A stretch of 27,630 nt of DNA from a virus, in the IMG/VR virus record IMGVR_UViG_3300025769_000655, positions 1 to 27,630 of that record; one strand, 5' to 3'. A program made the translations under genes and the position numbers. The first letter of the stretch is position 1, and each line of letters begins with the position of its first letter. The notes under the pieces were generated by a model. It was not told the DNA's origin. It saw only the letters and a program-made list of their open reading frames with translations, and made no database searches. This document shows, piece after piece, positions 9,869 through 16,767 of the stretch.

Positions 9869-10160
9869 TATGTGTCTCTTTCATAAACTGTTCTAAACTT
9901 ATTTGCTTTCTTTGCTTACCTTCACGACCTCTAACTTTATCTAGTTGTCGTTTATAATATCTTCTATCTATCTCTTCTGGATTAGATGTGTAATCTTGAC
10001 CTTCTTGAGCAGCACGATACATTGGTAAGTAAAAACTAGACTTATCAAAAGGTAAATTAGAAAGTAATCTAATAAACTTTCTATAGCCTATTTGAAGTGG
10101 CTGATGTATTTGATAATGTCGATGAAAATCTGCCTCTATTGCACCCCAACGTTCAACCAT
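9861..10160 (-). CDS. Tail assembly chaperone, downstream frame (gpT-like), made by -1 frameshift
   Basis: This is the 3' reading frame of the chaperone pair upstream of the tape measure gene. It encodes ADFHRHYQIHQPLQIGYRKFIRLL-type sequence (shown here only as a pattern), which matches the helical second domain of siphovirus tail chaperones. It is in the -1 frame relative to the upstream gene, and reading from the slippery heptamer gives AAA-ATA-AAT-TTC-ACC-CCA-ATC-GAA and then the ATG at 10160. The natural product is therefore probably a fusion of about 226 aa covering 9861-10540, and the ATG need not be a start. The fused protein is expected to bind the tape measure protein while recruiting tail tube subunits. 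Its last 8 nt overlap the tape measure start. Confidence 0.8.
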   Translation of the reverse strand: MVERWGAIEADFHRHYQIHQPLQIGYRKFIRLLSNLPFDKSSFYLPMYRAAQEGQDYTSNPEEIDRRYYKRQLDKVRGREGKQRKQISLEQFMKETHNG

Positions 10161-10177
10161 TTCGATTGGGGTGAAAT

Positions 10178-10540
10178 TTATTTTGGGGCTTCTTCGTCAT
10201 CTCCTATTTCAGCAGTTTCATCAACCGCTTCTACATTTGCAGCTATACCGTATTCTTTTAGTAAGTAATTTAACAAAGCTTGTAGTTGCTCCCAAGATGC
10301 TCCATTTTCTAACATCTCATCTAAATTATCTTTACCTACGATAGTAGCTAACCAATCAGGAATTTGAGCTGCGGACAGTTGACCAGTGTCATCCATAAAT
10401 CTCAACTGAGACAATACTACCTTTGCAGGTAGCTCAGGTGGGAACTCATAATTCTTACCCGCTATTTTGACTTCGATAGATTTGTTGTCAGACTCTTCTA
10501 CCGCAGCGTCAAAATCCATAAATCTTGCCTTATCACTCAT
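10178..10540 (-). CDS. Tail assembly chaperone, upstream frame (gpG-like)
   Basis: A 120-aa acidic protein between the major tail protein and the tape measure gene, the standard place for the lambda G-like chaperone. A short beta segment (IEVKIAGKNYEFPPELPAKV, about 22-41) followed by helices (VLSQLRFMDD, PDWLATIVGKDNLDEMLENG, WEQLQALLNYLLKEYGI) fits chaperones of this type in many siphoviruses. The C-terminus is acidic and ends in APK-stop, where the codons CCA AAA form part of a -1 slippery site. Most ribosomes would stop at 10178, giving this short form in excess; a minority would continue into the downstream frame. A good ribosome binding site (AGGAG) precedes the ATG. Confidence 0.85.
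   Translation of the reverse strand: MSDKARFMDFDAAVEESDNKSIEVKIAGKNYEFPPELPAKVVLSQLRFMDDTGQLSAAQIPDWLATIVGKDNLDEMLENGASWEQLQALLNYLLKEYGIAANVEAVDETAEIGDDEEAPK
10181..10187 (-). promoter_or_regulatory. -1 programmed frameshift slippery heptamer C CCA AAA
   Basis: Reading the minus strand in the upstream chaperone frame, the last codons are GCC CCA AAA TAA. The heptamer CCCAAAA follows the X XXY YYZ rule exactly in this frame, and both tRNAs can re-pair after slipping one base back. The -1 frame then stays open through to the downstream chaperone frame. The zero-frame stop lies immediately after the heptamer, which may add pausing. I did not find an obvious stimulatory hairpin. Confidence 0.85.
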
Positions 10541-10564
10541 ACTTCTTTATTCTCCTATCTAATA

Positions 10565-11269
10565 TTATGGGTTATAAGAACCACCGGCTCCGGCACTGTT
10601 GGTGTTATCAACGATGTCGAATAGGTAGCTATAACCATTGCTATCTGAACCAACATTTAATGTTGAGTCAGGTACTAATATCTTGAACTCTGTTGCTAAA
10701 ACAACTTTTTGTGGGGCTTTAGCGTGTTGCATTGAGAAAGAACCTACGTTTACAGCACGTGGGATTCTAACGTGTCTTGTTGCAACTCCGTTAGTGCCTT
10801 TTGGACCGTCAGCAACTAAGAGTAATGCATACTCATTGAATGAGGATGATGTTGGAGGTACTAAGGTATCATAACCTGTAGCACTTGTTCCAGCAGCACC
10901 ATTTGCACCACTTCCGATTACATCGGATGTAGACGCTCCACCGCCAAGAGCAATGATTAACTTTGCGTGTGAAGCTTGTGAAAGTTCACCTGTTAATCTA
11001 ACTTCTTGAGCAGTTTTAATTGTTTTAATTGGATCAACTTCTTCAGCCACCATAATGTCTTCAAAAGTTTTATCCATTTCAAGAGTCCAACCATCTTCAG
11101 AATAGCCTACTTCTTCCCAAGCAACAGACATTGCTGTTGGGGATTCCCAAGCTCCTGCAGTACCGGAATCATCTCCCGGAAATGCTAATGAAGAAGTTGT
11201 TCTGTCCTTAATGTAAAGGACACCAGTACCAATCAATACTTCAGATATTGAACCGCTTGTAGCTGGCAT
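10565..11269 (-). CDS. Major tail protein (tail tube)
   Basis: 234 aa, beta-rich, without Cys or long helices. It is placed directly upstream of the tail assembly chaperones and downstream of the tail terminator, as in most siphoviruses. The N-terminal part (VLIGTGVLYIKDRTT, then WEEVGYSEDGWTLEMDKTFEDI) and the later AQEVRLTGELSQASHAKLIIALGGG segment (about 89-113) match the layout of tube proteins, in which one strand pair and a helix build the hexameric ring. The C-terminus is Gly/Ser/Asn-rich and probably flexible. A strong ribosome binding site (GTAGGAGAG) and two upstream hairpins suggest a highly expressed and perhaps separately controlled gene. A direct family match cannot be verified here. 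Confidence 0.85.
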   Translation of the reverse strand: MPATSGSISEVLIGTGVLYIKDRTTSSLAFPGDDSGTAGAWESPTAMSVAWEEVGYSEDGWTLEMDKTFEDIMVAEEVDPIKTIKTAQEVRLTGELSQASHAKLIIALGGGASTSDVIGSGANGAAGTSATGYDTLVPPTSSSFNEYALLLVADGPKGTNGVATRHVRIPRAVNVGSFSMQHAKAPQKVVLATEFKILVPDSTLNVGSDSNGYSYLFDIVDNTNSAGAGGSYNP

Positions 11270-11286
11270 ATTACTCTCCTACTATA

Positions 11287-11301
11287 TACTTATACTTCAA
11301 T
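11287..11301 (-). promoter_or_regulatory. 15-nt element shared with the region upstream of the capsid gene
   Basis: The minus strand carries ATTGAAGTATAAGTA, ending 17 nt before the major tail protein ATG. The identical 15 nt occur at 19712-19726, ending 22 nt before the major capsid GTG. Both copies are followed by ATAGT and an AGGAG ribosome binding site. It contains the -10-like hexamer TATAAG but no -35 box at standard spacing, so a phage-type promoter, a translation enhancer and an RNA-processing site are all possible. Confidence 0.45.
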
Positions 11302-11328
11302 TGTCGCGACAATTGACTTACGTCAATT
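11297..11328 (-). promoter_or_regulatory. Two overlapping hairpins upstream of the major tail protein gene
   Basis: The 61-nt gap holds a perfect 20-nt palindrome, TCAATTGTCGCGACAATTGA (11297-11316). It overlaps a second stem with arms 11311-11317 and 11322-11328 and a four-base loop. The two share 11311-11316, so they could be alternative folds, or a DNA operator followed by an RNA hairpin. There is no clear T-tract, so a simple terminator is less likely than an operator or an mRNA 5'-stabilising element. Confidence 0.55.
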
Positions 11329-11330
11329 AC

Positions 11331-11630
11331 CTATTCTTCTTCAGAATACCATTCTTCAGAAGAGTCTTCTTCCACGACTTCTTTGACTTCTACTTTGTCA
11401 GAGATGTCAAAGCGCTCAACTACTTGTTTAGAATCAATGGACTCATCTTCAGCAATGAAAACTTGTCCTTGCATATTTTCACTCATTGGCTTCATATGCT
11501 TTTTCATATCCTTCCAAGTAGATTCTGAGACTTCTACCCAAGAATCCTTCTTAATAAGAGTTTGTACACCATTGATTTCCCACCACGCTTGGGTGAAACT
11601 CATCATTGGATTTACACTAACTTTTTTCAT
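11331..11630 (-). CDS. Small acidic protein between tail terminator and major tail protein
   Basis: 99 aa; the family is not recognised. The N-terminal half (NPMMSFTQAWWEINGVQTL, then SWVEVSESTWKDMKKHMKP) is rich in Trp and looks folded. The C-terminal half is strongly acidic (EVVEEDSSEEWYSEEE). Its ATG overlaps the stop of the tail terminator gene as ATGA, so it is translationally coupled to it. The position suggests a tail-joining or tube-associated role, but this is only an inference from context. It precedes the structured gap in front of the major tail protein gene, so it is probably the last cistron of the neck block. Confidence 0.75.
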   Translation of the reverse strand: MKKVSVNPMMSFTQAWWEINGVQTLIKKDSWVEVSESTWKDMKKHMKPMSENMQGQVFIAEDESIDSKQVVERFDISDKVEVKEVVEEDSSEEWYSEEE

Positions 11631-12097
11631 TCGTCATACCTATATGTCATTCCTACAGTTATAGTATACAACCCCAACCCTGTTTCTGTCTCCTCTATTC
11701 TAGAAATTCCATCGTAGATTTCAAAACCATAAATTAAGGCTTTTGATCCATCTGACAAGGTTATTGGGTCGTTTGATTCATTAAAAGCTGCTTCTTGAAC
11801 AGCTGCAGCTAGCGAATATGCACCTGCATAATCAGCTTGTGCTGTTGTTCCAGATTCTCCCCATCTACCTGCGTAACAGCTAACTGGGAATATAGCTTCT
11901 TCAATCAAAACTTCACTTCGAGGAAATACTGGAGTTCCTCCAGCTCTAAAATAAGTAAGAAAAGGTAACTCTGCATTTCTAGGTAATCTAGTTGCTATTC
12001 TTGTAGAACATAAACTTGTTATAGCTGTTCTGTCTAAACACCAAGCTCTAAATACTATTTCTGCATCTGGTGCTGATTTTTGTATATTACTTACCAT
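11627..12097 (-). CDS. Tail terminator protein (DUF3168 / gp17-like)
   Basis: 156 aa. The pattern is that of the DUF3168-type tail terminator/neck proteins: an N-terminal helix with AEIVFRAWCLDRTAITSL, then RIATRLPRNAELPFLTYFRA (about 33-52), a strand with EEAIFPVSCYAGR, a helix YSLAAAVQEAAF, and a closing strand LGLYTITVGMTYRY. These proteins form a hexameric ring that ends the tail tube and docks it to the head. It lies between the 1179-aa neck-position protein (3-nt gap) and a small acidic gene (4-nt overlap). The order is the usual one for neck genes. Confidence 0.8.
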   Translation of the reverse strand: MVSNIQKSAPDAEIVFRAWCLDRTAITSLCSTRIATRLPRNAELPFLTYFRAGGTPVFPRSEVLIEEAIFPVSCYAGRWGESGTTAQADYAGAYSLAAAVQEAAFNESNDPITLSDGSKALIYGFEIYDGISRIEETETGLGLYTITVGMTYRYDE

Positions 12098-12100
12098 TTA

Positions 12101-15100
12101 TTATCTTTCTTCAAATCTTATTATATACCCTCTAGTTGATAGATTTGGTCCCAATCCATCATCATTAATAGCGTAAACGCCTGCTCTTTCAGTTGTAACT
12201 CTTCTTACTGTTTCACCTTCTTCTTTGTTAAACATAGCTCTAGCCATAATTGCATTAGTTATCATATTTTGAGCTTGTTCTTTACCTGCATTTGCAACTC
12301 CTGACATAAATTCTTGACTATACCTAACTATTCCATCTCCTGCACCTTGTTGAGTCTCAAATATGTTTCTTCTACCAGAAGTACTGCTATATTTAAATAT
12401 TTCTCTTGTTCTACCAGCACCACTAGGGTGACCAAATTCTACTCTAGGGGAAGATTTTACTTGACCTTTTCTTCCAACATTTTGATATAAGTAAATAGCT
12501 CTTGTTGGCATTTCTGGATCTCTAAACGCCAATGTGATATTATTACCATTTCTTTCAACTTTTGGTTTTACTTTTTTGAATGTTGCACCCGGTGCACCAG
12601 TAGGGCTTGTTCTTTTTAAATTCATTTCATAATTAAATATTCCTAATTTATCAGCTTGATCTCTAGATTTAGTTCCTTTCTTAAAAGTAAAAACTACTTC
12701 AGTTAAATTTTTTGATGGTGTATTTGTTAATGCTGTCATAGGATTAGTTAACCCTGCTCCTGAATAGTTGTAAGCTAAATAAGATTGAGCTGTTGTTGGC
12801 ATATTACGAGTAATAATTGCTGCTTGTTCAGACCCACCTAATCCTTTAAAATGTGACGCTGTTAAAAATCTGTTTTCACTTCCTTTAACTCCACCAAATC
12901 CACCGTGAATTAATTTAGGACCAGTATATCCTTCAATTCCTGCAGAAGTTGCTTTTGCAACTGCTCTTTGTTCCGCTAGTAAATAATTAGTTGTTCCTAT
13001 GTTTCTTGCATTTGTTCCCGGACCTACACCCATACCTCCAAGTTTGTCAGTTCTTCTGTTTATTCTTCCTTGAATAGAATCTCTTCTTTTTCTTAATATT
13101 TTTATGTCTTCTTTAGCTACTTTTATTGATTTCTTAACTGCTTTAATTTCATCAACAAAATCAGCTCCACTTCCTCTACCTATCTGGCTTATGTCTCTTC
13201 TGGTTTGTCCTGCATACATTGTTGTAGCGCCTTCATAAGATATTGAACCACCTCTAACCTGTACTCCTGTTACAAAGTAATCACCTGCACTTTGGGATAT
13301 AAGAGCACCATCTGTAGTTTTAAGGAAATCATCATAAGATTTTTTACCTTCAACTCTTCTGATTTCAGCTAAAAACTTTTCACCTGTATATACATTTTTA
13401 GCTTCTAATTGTGCTAATAATTCTGTTTTTGTAGTTCCTAATGTACTTAATTCTCCAAGTCTTTTATTACTTGTAGTGACAATGCTTTCAAGTCTAATAA
13501 TTTCTTGCTTTACATTATTTAACTCTGCTTGTAGAAGAGGAAGTTTAAATTGACCTGTAGTAGGATCATAAGCAACGTGTCTTCTTTCATAAACTGATCT
13601 TTCATAACTAACTGTTTTCTTTTTTCTCTTACCCTTAACTTTTCTTTGATAAGTAACTGTTTTTGTTCCTGTTTGAATTTTTTTGCGACCACTCATATTT
13701 GAAAACTTAATATTTAAATCATCAGCAATTGCACTCATAATTTTTGTTTGCTCACCTTCTAATATTTTTGCATATTGTGGATTTTTGCGTAGTTCGTTGA
13801 CGTAATGCTTACCAGCAGTTCTTCTTCTTTCTTCTGCTGAAGATATTTGAATTTTACCTTTTCGAGCACCAACAGAAGCAGCAGCTGTTGGGTTTACAAC
13901 TTCTACTCCAAATATTTTTACAAATTTATCAAAATCTACAACTTCTAGTTCTACTTTACCTTTTCTTTTTATAATTTTTACAGCACCTTCTTTTTGTGCA
14001 TATTCAATAGTCTGCTTTGCATTCATCTTTACAGCTTTACCACCTACTTGAACTTCAAAAGCAACTGTGCTTGATTTACTAAGATCTACAGCACCAACAG
14101 TCATATTGAATTTTTTATTAATTACAGCAGTGGGAGGCATAAGTATGTCATCTTTATATCTATTACCACCAGCAGTATATTTTCTAGCTTTACCTCTACC
14201 TTTAGCTTTTAATTTTTGAACAGGAGCATAAATAGGAACTAAACCTTCAAAGCCTGTTAGAGCACCTGCACTAACTTCTGTAATTTCACCTTTTTTATAT
14301 TTTTTTGTTTTATCGTCATATACTGATTTTCTAACTTTAGCTTTTCTTTCACCTTGCAATATCAACATAGTTTGTTTAGCACCTTCTTCTATTGCATCTA
14401 AATCTAAACCACCTTTCATCCAATCTGGAACTTCTTTACCTGTTGCACTAAAGTAATTAAACATAAAGTCATCAACTTCTGCACCTTGAACATTTTGCCA
14501 GTTTGGATTTGATTGATATGGATTTTTACCACCTTTGTAATTTAAATGTTCTTCACTACGTTTTTTAGCTTTTCCACGTTTTGTTTTCTTTTCAAATTGT
14601 TTTTGCCAAACTTCTCCATCTTTAGTCAACCACATATAACGTAGAGCATCTGCTCTTTCACTAGAAACAACTTTTACAAGATTTGCCATATTGTTTTTAT
14701 CTATTTTTTTACCTGCTGCTTTTGCTTTTTTTCTACCTTCTTCGTCTAAATAAAATTTAGCTAAACCTTTTACACCTATCTTTGCGTATCTACTAGCAAA
14801 CTGTAAGGATCTTTCGGCAAAATAAGAAGGAGGTAAAGGTTTTGGTTTTTTTGGATTTTTAGGATTGAACATTAAACCTCCGAAGTTTGCAATCATTGCA
14901 TAAGGAGCTTTGTCTGCAGTTGTAGAAGTAGCAGTTGCTCCACCAATTCTTATTTCCCAAAGTGCAGCAGTGTAAGGATCTGGCTTATAAACAGGGTCCA
15001 TTAACCACACAGATTCAGCTAGGTTATTTGCTGGATAATTTATCACACCTACACCCGGTCTTTTTTCTGAAAATTTAGTTCTAGGTATTGACACTTGAAG

Positions 15101-15640
15101 ACCCATAGCTACAACTCCTTGAAGCATATCTCCAAACTGTTTTAAGTTTCCAGCACCAGTCATAGCTTTATAAAATTTAGCTGTGGTCTTTGGACCATTT
15201 CTTTTAAACATTGCAGAAGTTACTTTGTGTAATCCTTTTTGTGCAAGTGGTTGTAAGTAACGACTTCCTACGTAACGACCAGCAATATTATCAGGAAGTA
15301 TGCTACGTATCATTGCATTAGATGCTTGACCAACCATTCTACCACCGATAGACCTTGGTATTCTTCGTCCAACAGCAGCTGGTCCTTGCCTAAAAGCTTG
15401 AATGTTTCTAATGCTTTTAAGACCACCGGCTAAAGAGTTAGAAAGTGGATTCATAATAGCTTTAGTAGTAGGTAATGTTGCAGCTACATCTCTAAATTTA
15501 CTTAATACACTATAACCAACACTTGTTAATCTGTTGACTGCTTTACCACCGGGTTTGCCTTTTTTACTTTTAAATGGCTCACCTTTATGTTTAGCGTTTT
15601 GAACGCCTGCGTCTCTAGGTCTACCTGATCCAGTAACCAC
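12101..15640 (-). CDS. Giant basic 1179-aa protein in the tail-completion (HK97 gp10-like) position
   Basis: The start is GTG at 15640, 6 nt after the head-closure stop. In HK97-like gene order this slot normally holds a tail-completion protein of about 130-150 aa; this one is roughly eight times longer. What can be seen: a basic Gly/Arg/Lys-rich N-terminus (1-160); 225-290 with KAPYAMIANFGG and PPSYFAERSLQFASRYA, which faintly recalls the YA-x-x-E-FGT and end-helix pattern of gp10-type proteins; Lys-rich linkers (300-500); a very basic patch near 660-690 (KGKRKKKTVSYERSVYERR); coiled coils about 700-745 and 825-865; and a C-terminal part with another gp10-like SPRVEFGHPSG (about 1064-1073) and a helix IVRYSQEFMSGVANAGKEQA. 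No signal peptide, membrane segment or catalytic motif is evident. It may be a hugely expanded neck protein or an internal, DNA-contacting virion protein. Function is unproven. Confidence 0.8.
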   Translation of the reverse strand: MVTGSGRPRDAGVQNAKHKGEPFKSKKGKPGGKAVNRLTSVGYSVLSKFRDVAATLPTTKAIMNPLSNSLAGGLKSIRNIQAFRQGPAAVGRRIPRSIGGRMVGQASNAMIRSILPDNIAGRYVGSRYLQPLAQKGLHKVTSAMFKRNGPKTTAKFYKAMTGAGNLKQFGDMLQGVVAMGLQVSIPRTKFSEKRPGVGVINYPANNLAESVWLMDPVYKPDPYTAALWEIRIGGATATSTTADKAPYAMIANFGGLMFNPKNPKKPKPLPPSYFAERSLQFASRYAKIGVKGLAKFYLDEEGRKKAKAAGKKIDKNNMANLVKVVSSERADALRYMWLTKDGEVWQKQFEKKTKRGKAKKRSEEHLNYKGGKNPYQSNPNWQNVQGAEVDDFMFNYFSATGKEVPDWMKGGLDLDAIEEGAKQTMLILQGERKAKVRKSVYDDKTKKYKKGEITEVSAGALTGFEGLVPIYAPVQKLKAKGRGKARKYTAGGNRYKDDILMPPTAVINKKFNMTVGAVDLSKSSTVAFEVQVGGKAVKMNAKQTIEYAQKEGAVKIIKRKGKVELEVVDFDKFVKIFGVEVVNPTAAASVGARKGKIQISSAEERRRTAGKHYVNELRKNPQYAKILEGEQTKIMSAIADDLNIKFSNMSGRKKIQTGTKTVTYQRKVKGKRKKKTVSYERSVYERRHVAYDPTTGQFKLPLLQAELNNVKQEIIRLESIVTTSNKRLGELSTLGTTKTELLAQLEAKNVYTGEKFLAEIRRVEGKKSYDDFLKTTDGALISQSAGDYFVTGVQVRGGSISYEGATTMYAGQTRRDISQIGRGSGADFVDEIKAVKKSIKVAKEDIKILRKRRDSIQGRINRRTDKLGGMGVGPGTNARNIGTTNYLLAEQRAVAKATSAGIEGYTGPKLIHGGFGGVKGSENRFLTASHFKGLGGSEQAAIITRNMPTTAQSYLAYNYSGAGLTNPMTALTNTPSKNLTEVVFTFKKGTKSRDQADKLGIFNYEMNLKRTSPTGAPGATFKKVKPKVERNGNNITLAFRDPEMPTRAIYLYQNVGRKGQVKSSPRVEFGHPSGAGRTREIFKYSSTSGRRNIFETQQGAGDGIVRYSQEFMSGVANAGKEQAQNMITNAIMARAMFNKEEGETVRRVTTERAGVYAINDDGLGPNLSTRGYIIRFEER

Positions 15641-15646
15641 TATAAG

Positions 15647-15982
15647 TTACTCTCTATATAAGCAAGATGCTACTGTATAACAGTCTTCTCCCTTTGCATC
15701 CCTTTGTGTTGTAATGCCTGTAATTTCATAATATTTACTTCCATCTTTAATTCTATCATTTGCTTTTATGCTTACGTTGTCATCAAAATATATAGTAATG
15801 CCTTCAATAATTGTATTTCTTCCATCTCTATCTTCAACGCTACCATTTTTAATTAATCTACAATTTGCATTAGTGTATTGCGTTGCCCAAGTGTCAGATG
15901 GGTTACCTCTGTCATCAACTCCAGAACTAGTTATTCTTTCTACGTTTACTTGATCTATTAATAAATTTGTGTTGAGAGCCAT
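15647..15982 (-). CDS. Head-closure / head-tail joining protein
   Basis: 111 aa, all-beta. The sequence VNVERITSSGVDDRGNPSDTWAT (read across positions 12-34), CRLIKNGSVEDRDGRNTIIEGITIYF and IKANDRIKDGSKYYEITGI is characteristic of the SPP1 gp16-like head closure family, small beta-barrels that form the ring below the connector and stop DNA leaking out. It is downstream of the connector gene, although three other genes now lie between them. It is followed 6 nt later by the 1179-aa neck-position gene. Confidence 0.8.
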   Translation of the reverse strand: MALNTNLLIDQVNVERITSSGVDDRGNPSDTWATQYTNANCRLIKNGSVEDRDGRNTIIEGITIYFDDNVSIKANDRIKDGSKYYEITGITTQRDAKGEDCYTVASCLYRE

Positions 15983-16012
15983 ATACTAATCATACAATAT
16001 GACCTCTATTGA

Positions 16013-16345
16013 TTAAAAGAAATCGTCTACAAAGATAGGTCCAAATTCTCCATACGATACCGAATATATACTATGACCGAAAAAATCTAAAGCCATTTGC
16101 CAAGCTTGGTCATCTTTAGTCATACCAACCTCTTCTTCATCTTCCCAATCAATACTTTTATCTGATATGTATTCATTAAATAAGTTATTTACAATTATTC
16201 CTTGAGAGTAAGCAACACATTCACCTAAATTAGGAACTGATGCTATACCTAATATTGCATTATCGTGTCCTTCAAGCATTTCTGCTTCAGGATTAGCATC
16301 CTGTATATATCTAATTACTTCCTGTATCTTCTCTTCCTGATTCAT
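16013..16345 (-). CDS. Hypothetical 110-aa acidic protein
   Basis: The protein has a short helical N-terminus (MNQEEKIQEVIRYIQDANPE), then MLEGHDNAILGIASV and a C-terminal GHSIYSVSYGEFGPIFVDDF. This arrangement (EGxxxAxxGI near the start, a variable middle, and a closing YxxxFGPIF) resembles a widespread unnamed family of small phage and plasmid proteins, of unknown function as far as I know. Its start lies 35 nt inside the end of the HNH gene, so the two are probably translated together. It belongs to the apparent insertion within the neck genes. It contains no membrane segment or metal-binding motif. Confidence 0.75.
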   Translation of the reverse strand: MNQEEKIQEVIRYIQDANPEAEMLEGHDNAILGIASVPNLGECVAYSQGIIVNNLFNEYISDKSIDWEDEEEVGMTKDDQAWQMALDFFGHSIYSVSYGEFGPIFVDDFF

Positions 16346-16616
16346 TCCACTTTCCCTTTAAATATGCTGTAAGCAACATCCTAAGTTCGTACTTACTATT
16401 CTTATACTGTCTACCATCATAAATGTCGTGATGATACATACATAACACTGCAACATTTTCTGGATCATATTTTCTTTTTTCATTACCACCCATTCCTTTG
16501 CCGTGTATGTGAGCTAACTGTAATTGAGATGTTTTAGTGCATTCAGCCCATTCACATTGATTATTAGCTCTCATAAATGCCATAAGCCTGAGCTTAGTCA
16601 TTCGTTCATCTGCCAT
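16311..16616 (-). CDS. HNH endonuclease
   Basis: I use the ATG at 16616 (MADERMTKLRL, 101 aa) rather than an upstream ATG, because the upstream codons pass through a terminator hairpin and a GAGG ribosome binding site precedes 16616. The motif is clear: Cys21-x4-Cys26 (zinc), LQLAHIHGKGMGG with His36 and His38, PENVAVLC with Asn54 and Cys59, and YHHDIYDG with His62/His63. HNH enzymes nick or cut DNA; in HK97-like phages one often works with the terminase in packaging. Here it is not beside terL but inside the neck genes, next to a zinc-finger DNA-binding protein, so a homing-type or cargo nuclease is a real alternative. Confidence 0.85.
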   Translation of the reverse strand: MADERMTKLRLMAFMRANNQCEWAECTKTSQLQLAHIHGKGMGGNEKRKYDPENVAVLCMYHHDIYDGRQYKNSKYELRMLLTAYLKGKWNESGREDTGSN

Positions 16617-16639
16617 ACAATATTTTACCTCATAAATAC

Positions 16640-16666
16640 AAAAAGCTGGGTTTTTACACCCAGCTT
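16640..16666 (-). terminator. Intrinsic terminator between the zinc-finger gene and the HNH gene
   Basis: On the minus strand a 9-bp perfect stem (arms 16643-16651 and 16658-16666) with a six-base loop is followed directly by TTTTTG. The GC-rich core (GCTGGG/CCCAGC) and T-run are those of a rho-independent terminator acting on transcripts from the zinc-finger gene side. It lies 24 nt upstream of the HNH start, so HNH would need read-through or its own promoter. Confidence 0.75.
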
Positions 16667-16702
16667 CTCGCAATCAATTAAGGAGGCTACTTATGTTCTA
16701 GA

Positions 16703-16740
16703 AAGGATTGGTTAAATCCTTAAGATCATTTATAACCAAT
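16703..16740 (-). promoter_or_regulatory. Mutually exclusive hairpins ahead of the terminator (possible attenuator)
   Basis: Two stems share bases. Stem A pairs 16703-16709 with 16715-16721 (7 bp, 5-nt loop). Stem B pairs 16707-16714 with 16733-16740 (8 bp). Both cannot form at once, and the terminator hairpin lies about 40 nt further downstream on the transcript. The layout resembles an attenuator or a 3'-UTR control element, but no leader peptide or ligand domain is visible. Confidence 0.4.
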
Positions 16741-16767
16741 TACATTATAGACAGAAAGTTTATTTTA

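Noticed and set aside
12900-14780. Possible enzymatic domain (for example ADP-ribosyltransferase) in the 1179-aa protein, suggested by LIHGGFGG near residue 909
   Set aside because: No catalytic Arg, Ser-Thr-Ser or Glu-x-Glu set could be found in order, so no enzyme call is justified.
16617-16673. Upstream ATG extension of the HNH gene
   Set aside because: The added codons run through the terminator hairpin; the later ATG has a ribosome site and begins just before the conserved region.
16678-16700. Plus-strand AAGGAGG followed by an ATG
   Set aside because: It looks like a ribosome site, but the frame stops after two codons (ATG TTC TAG).
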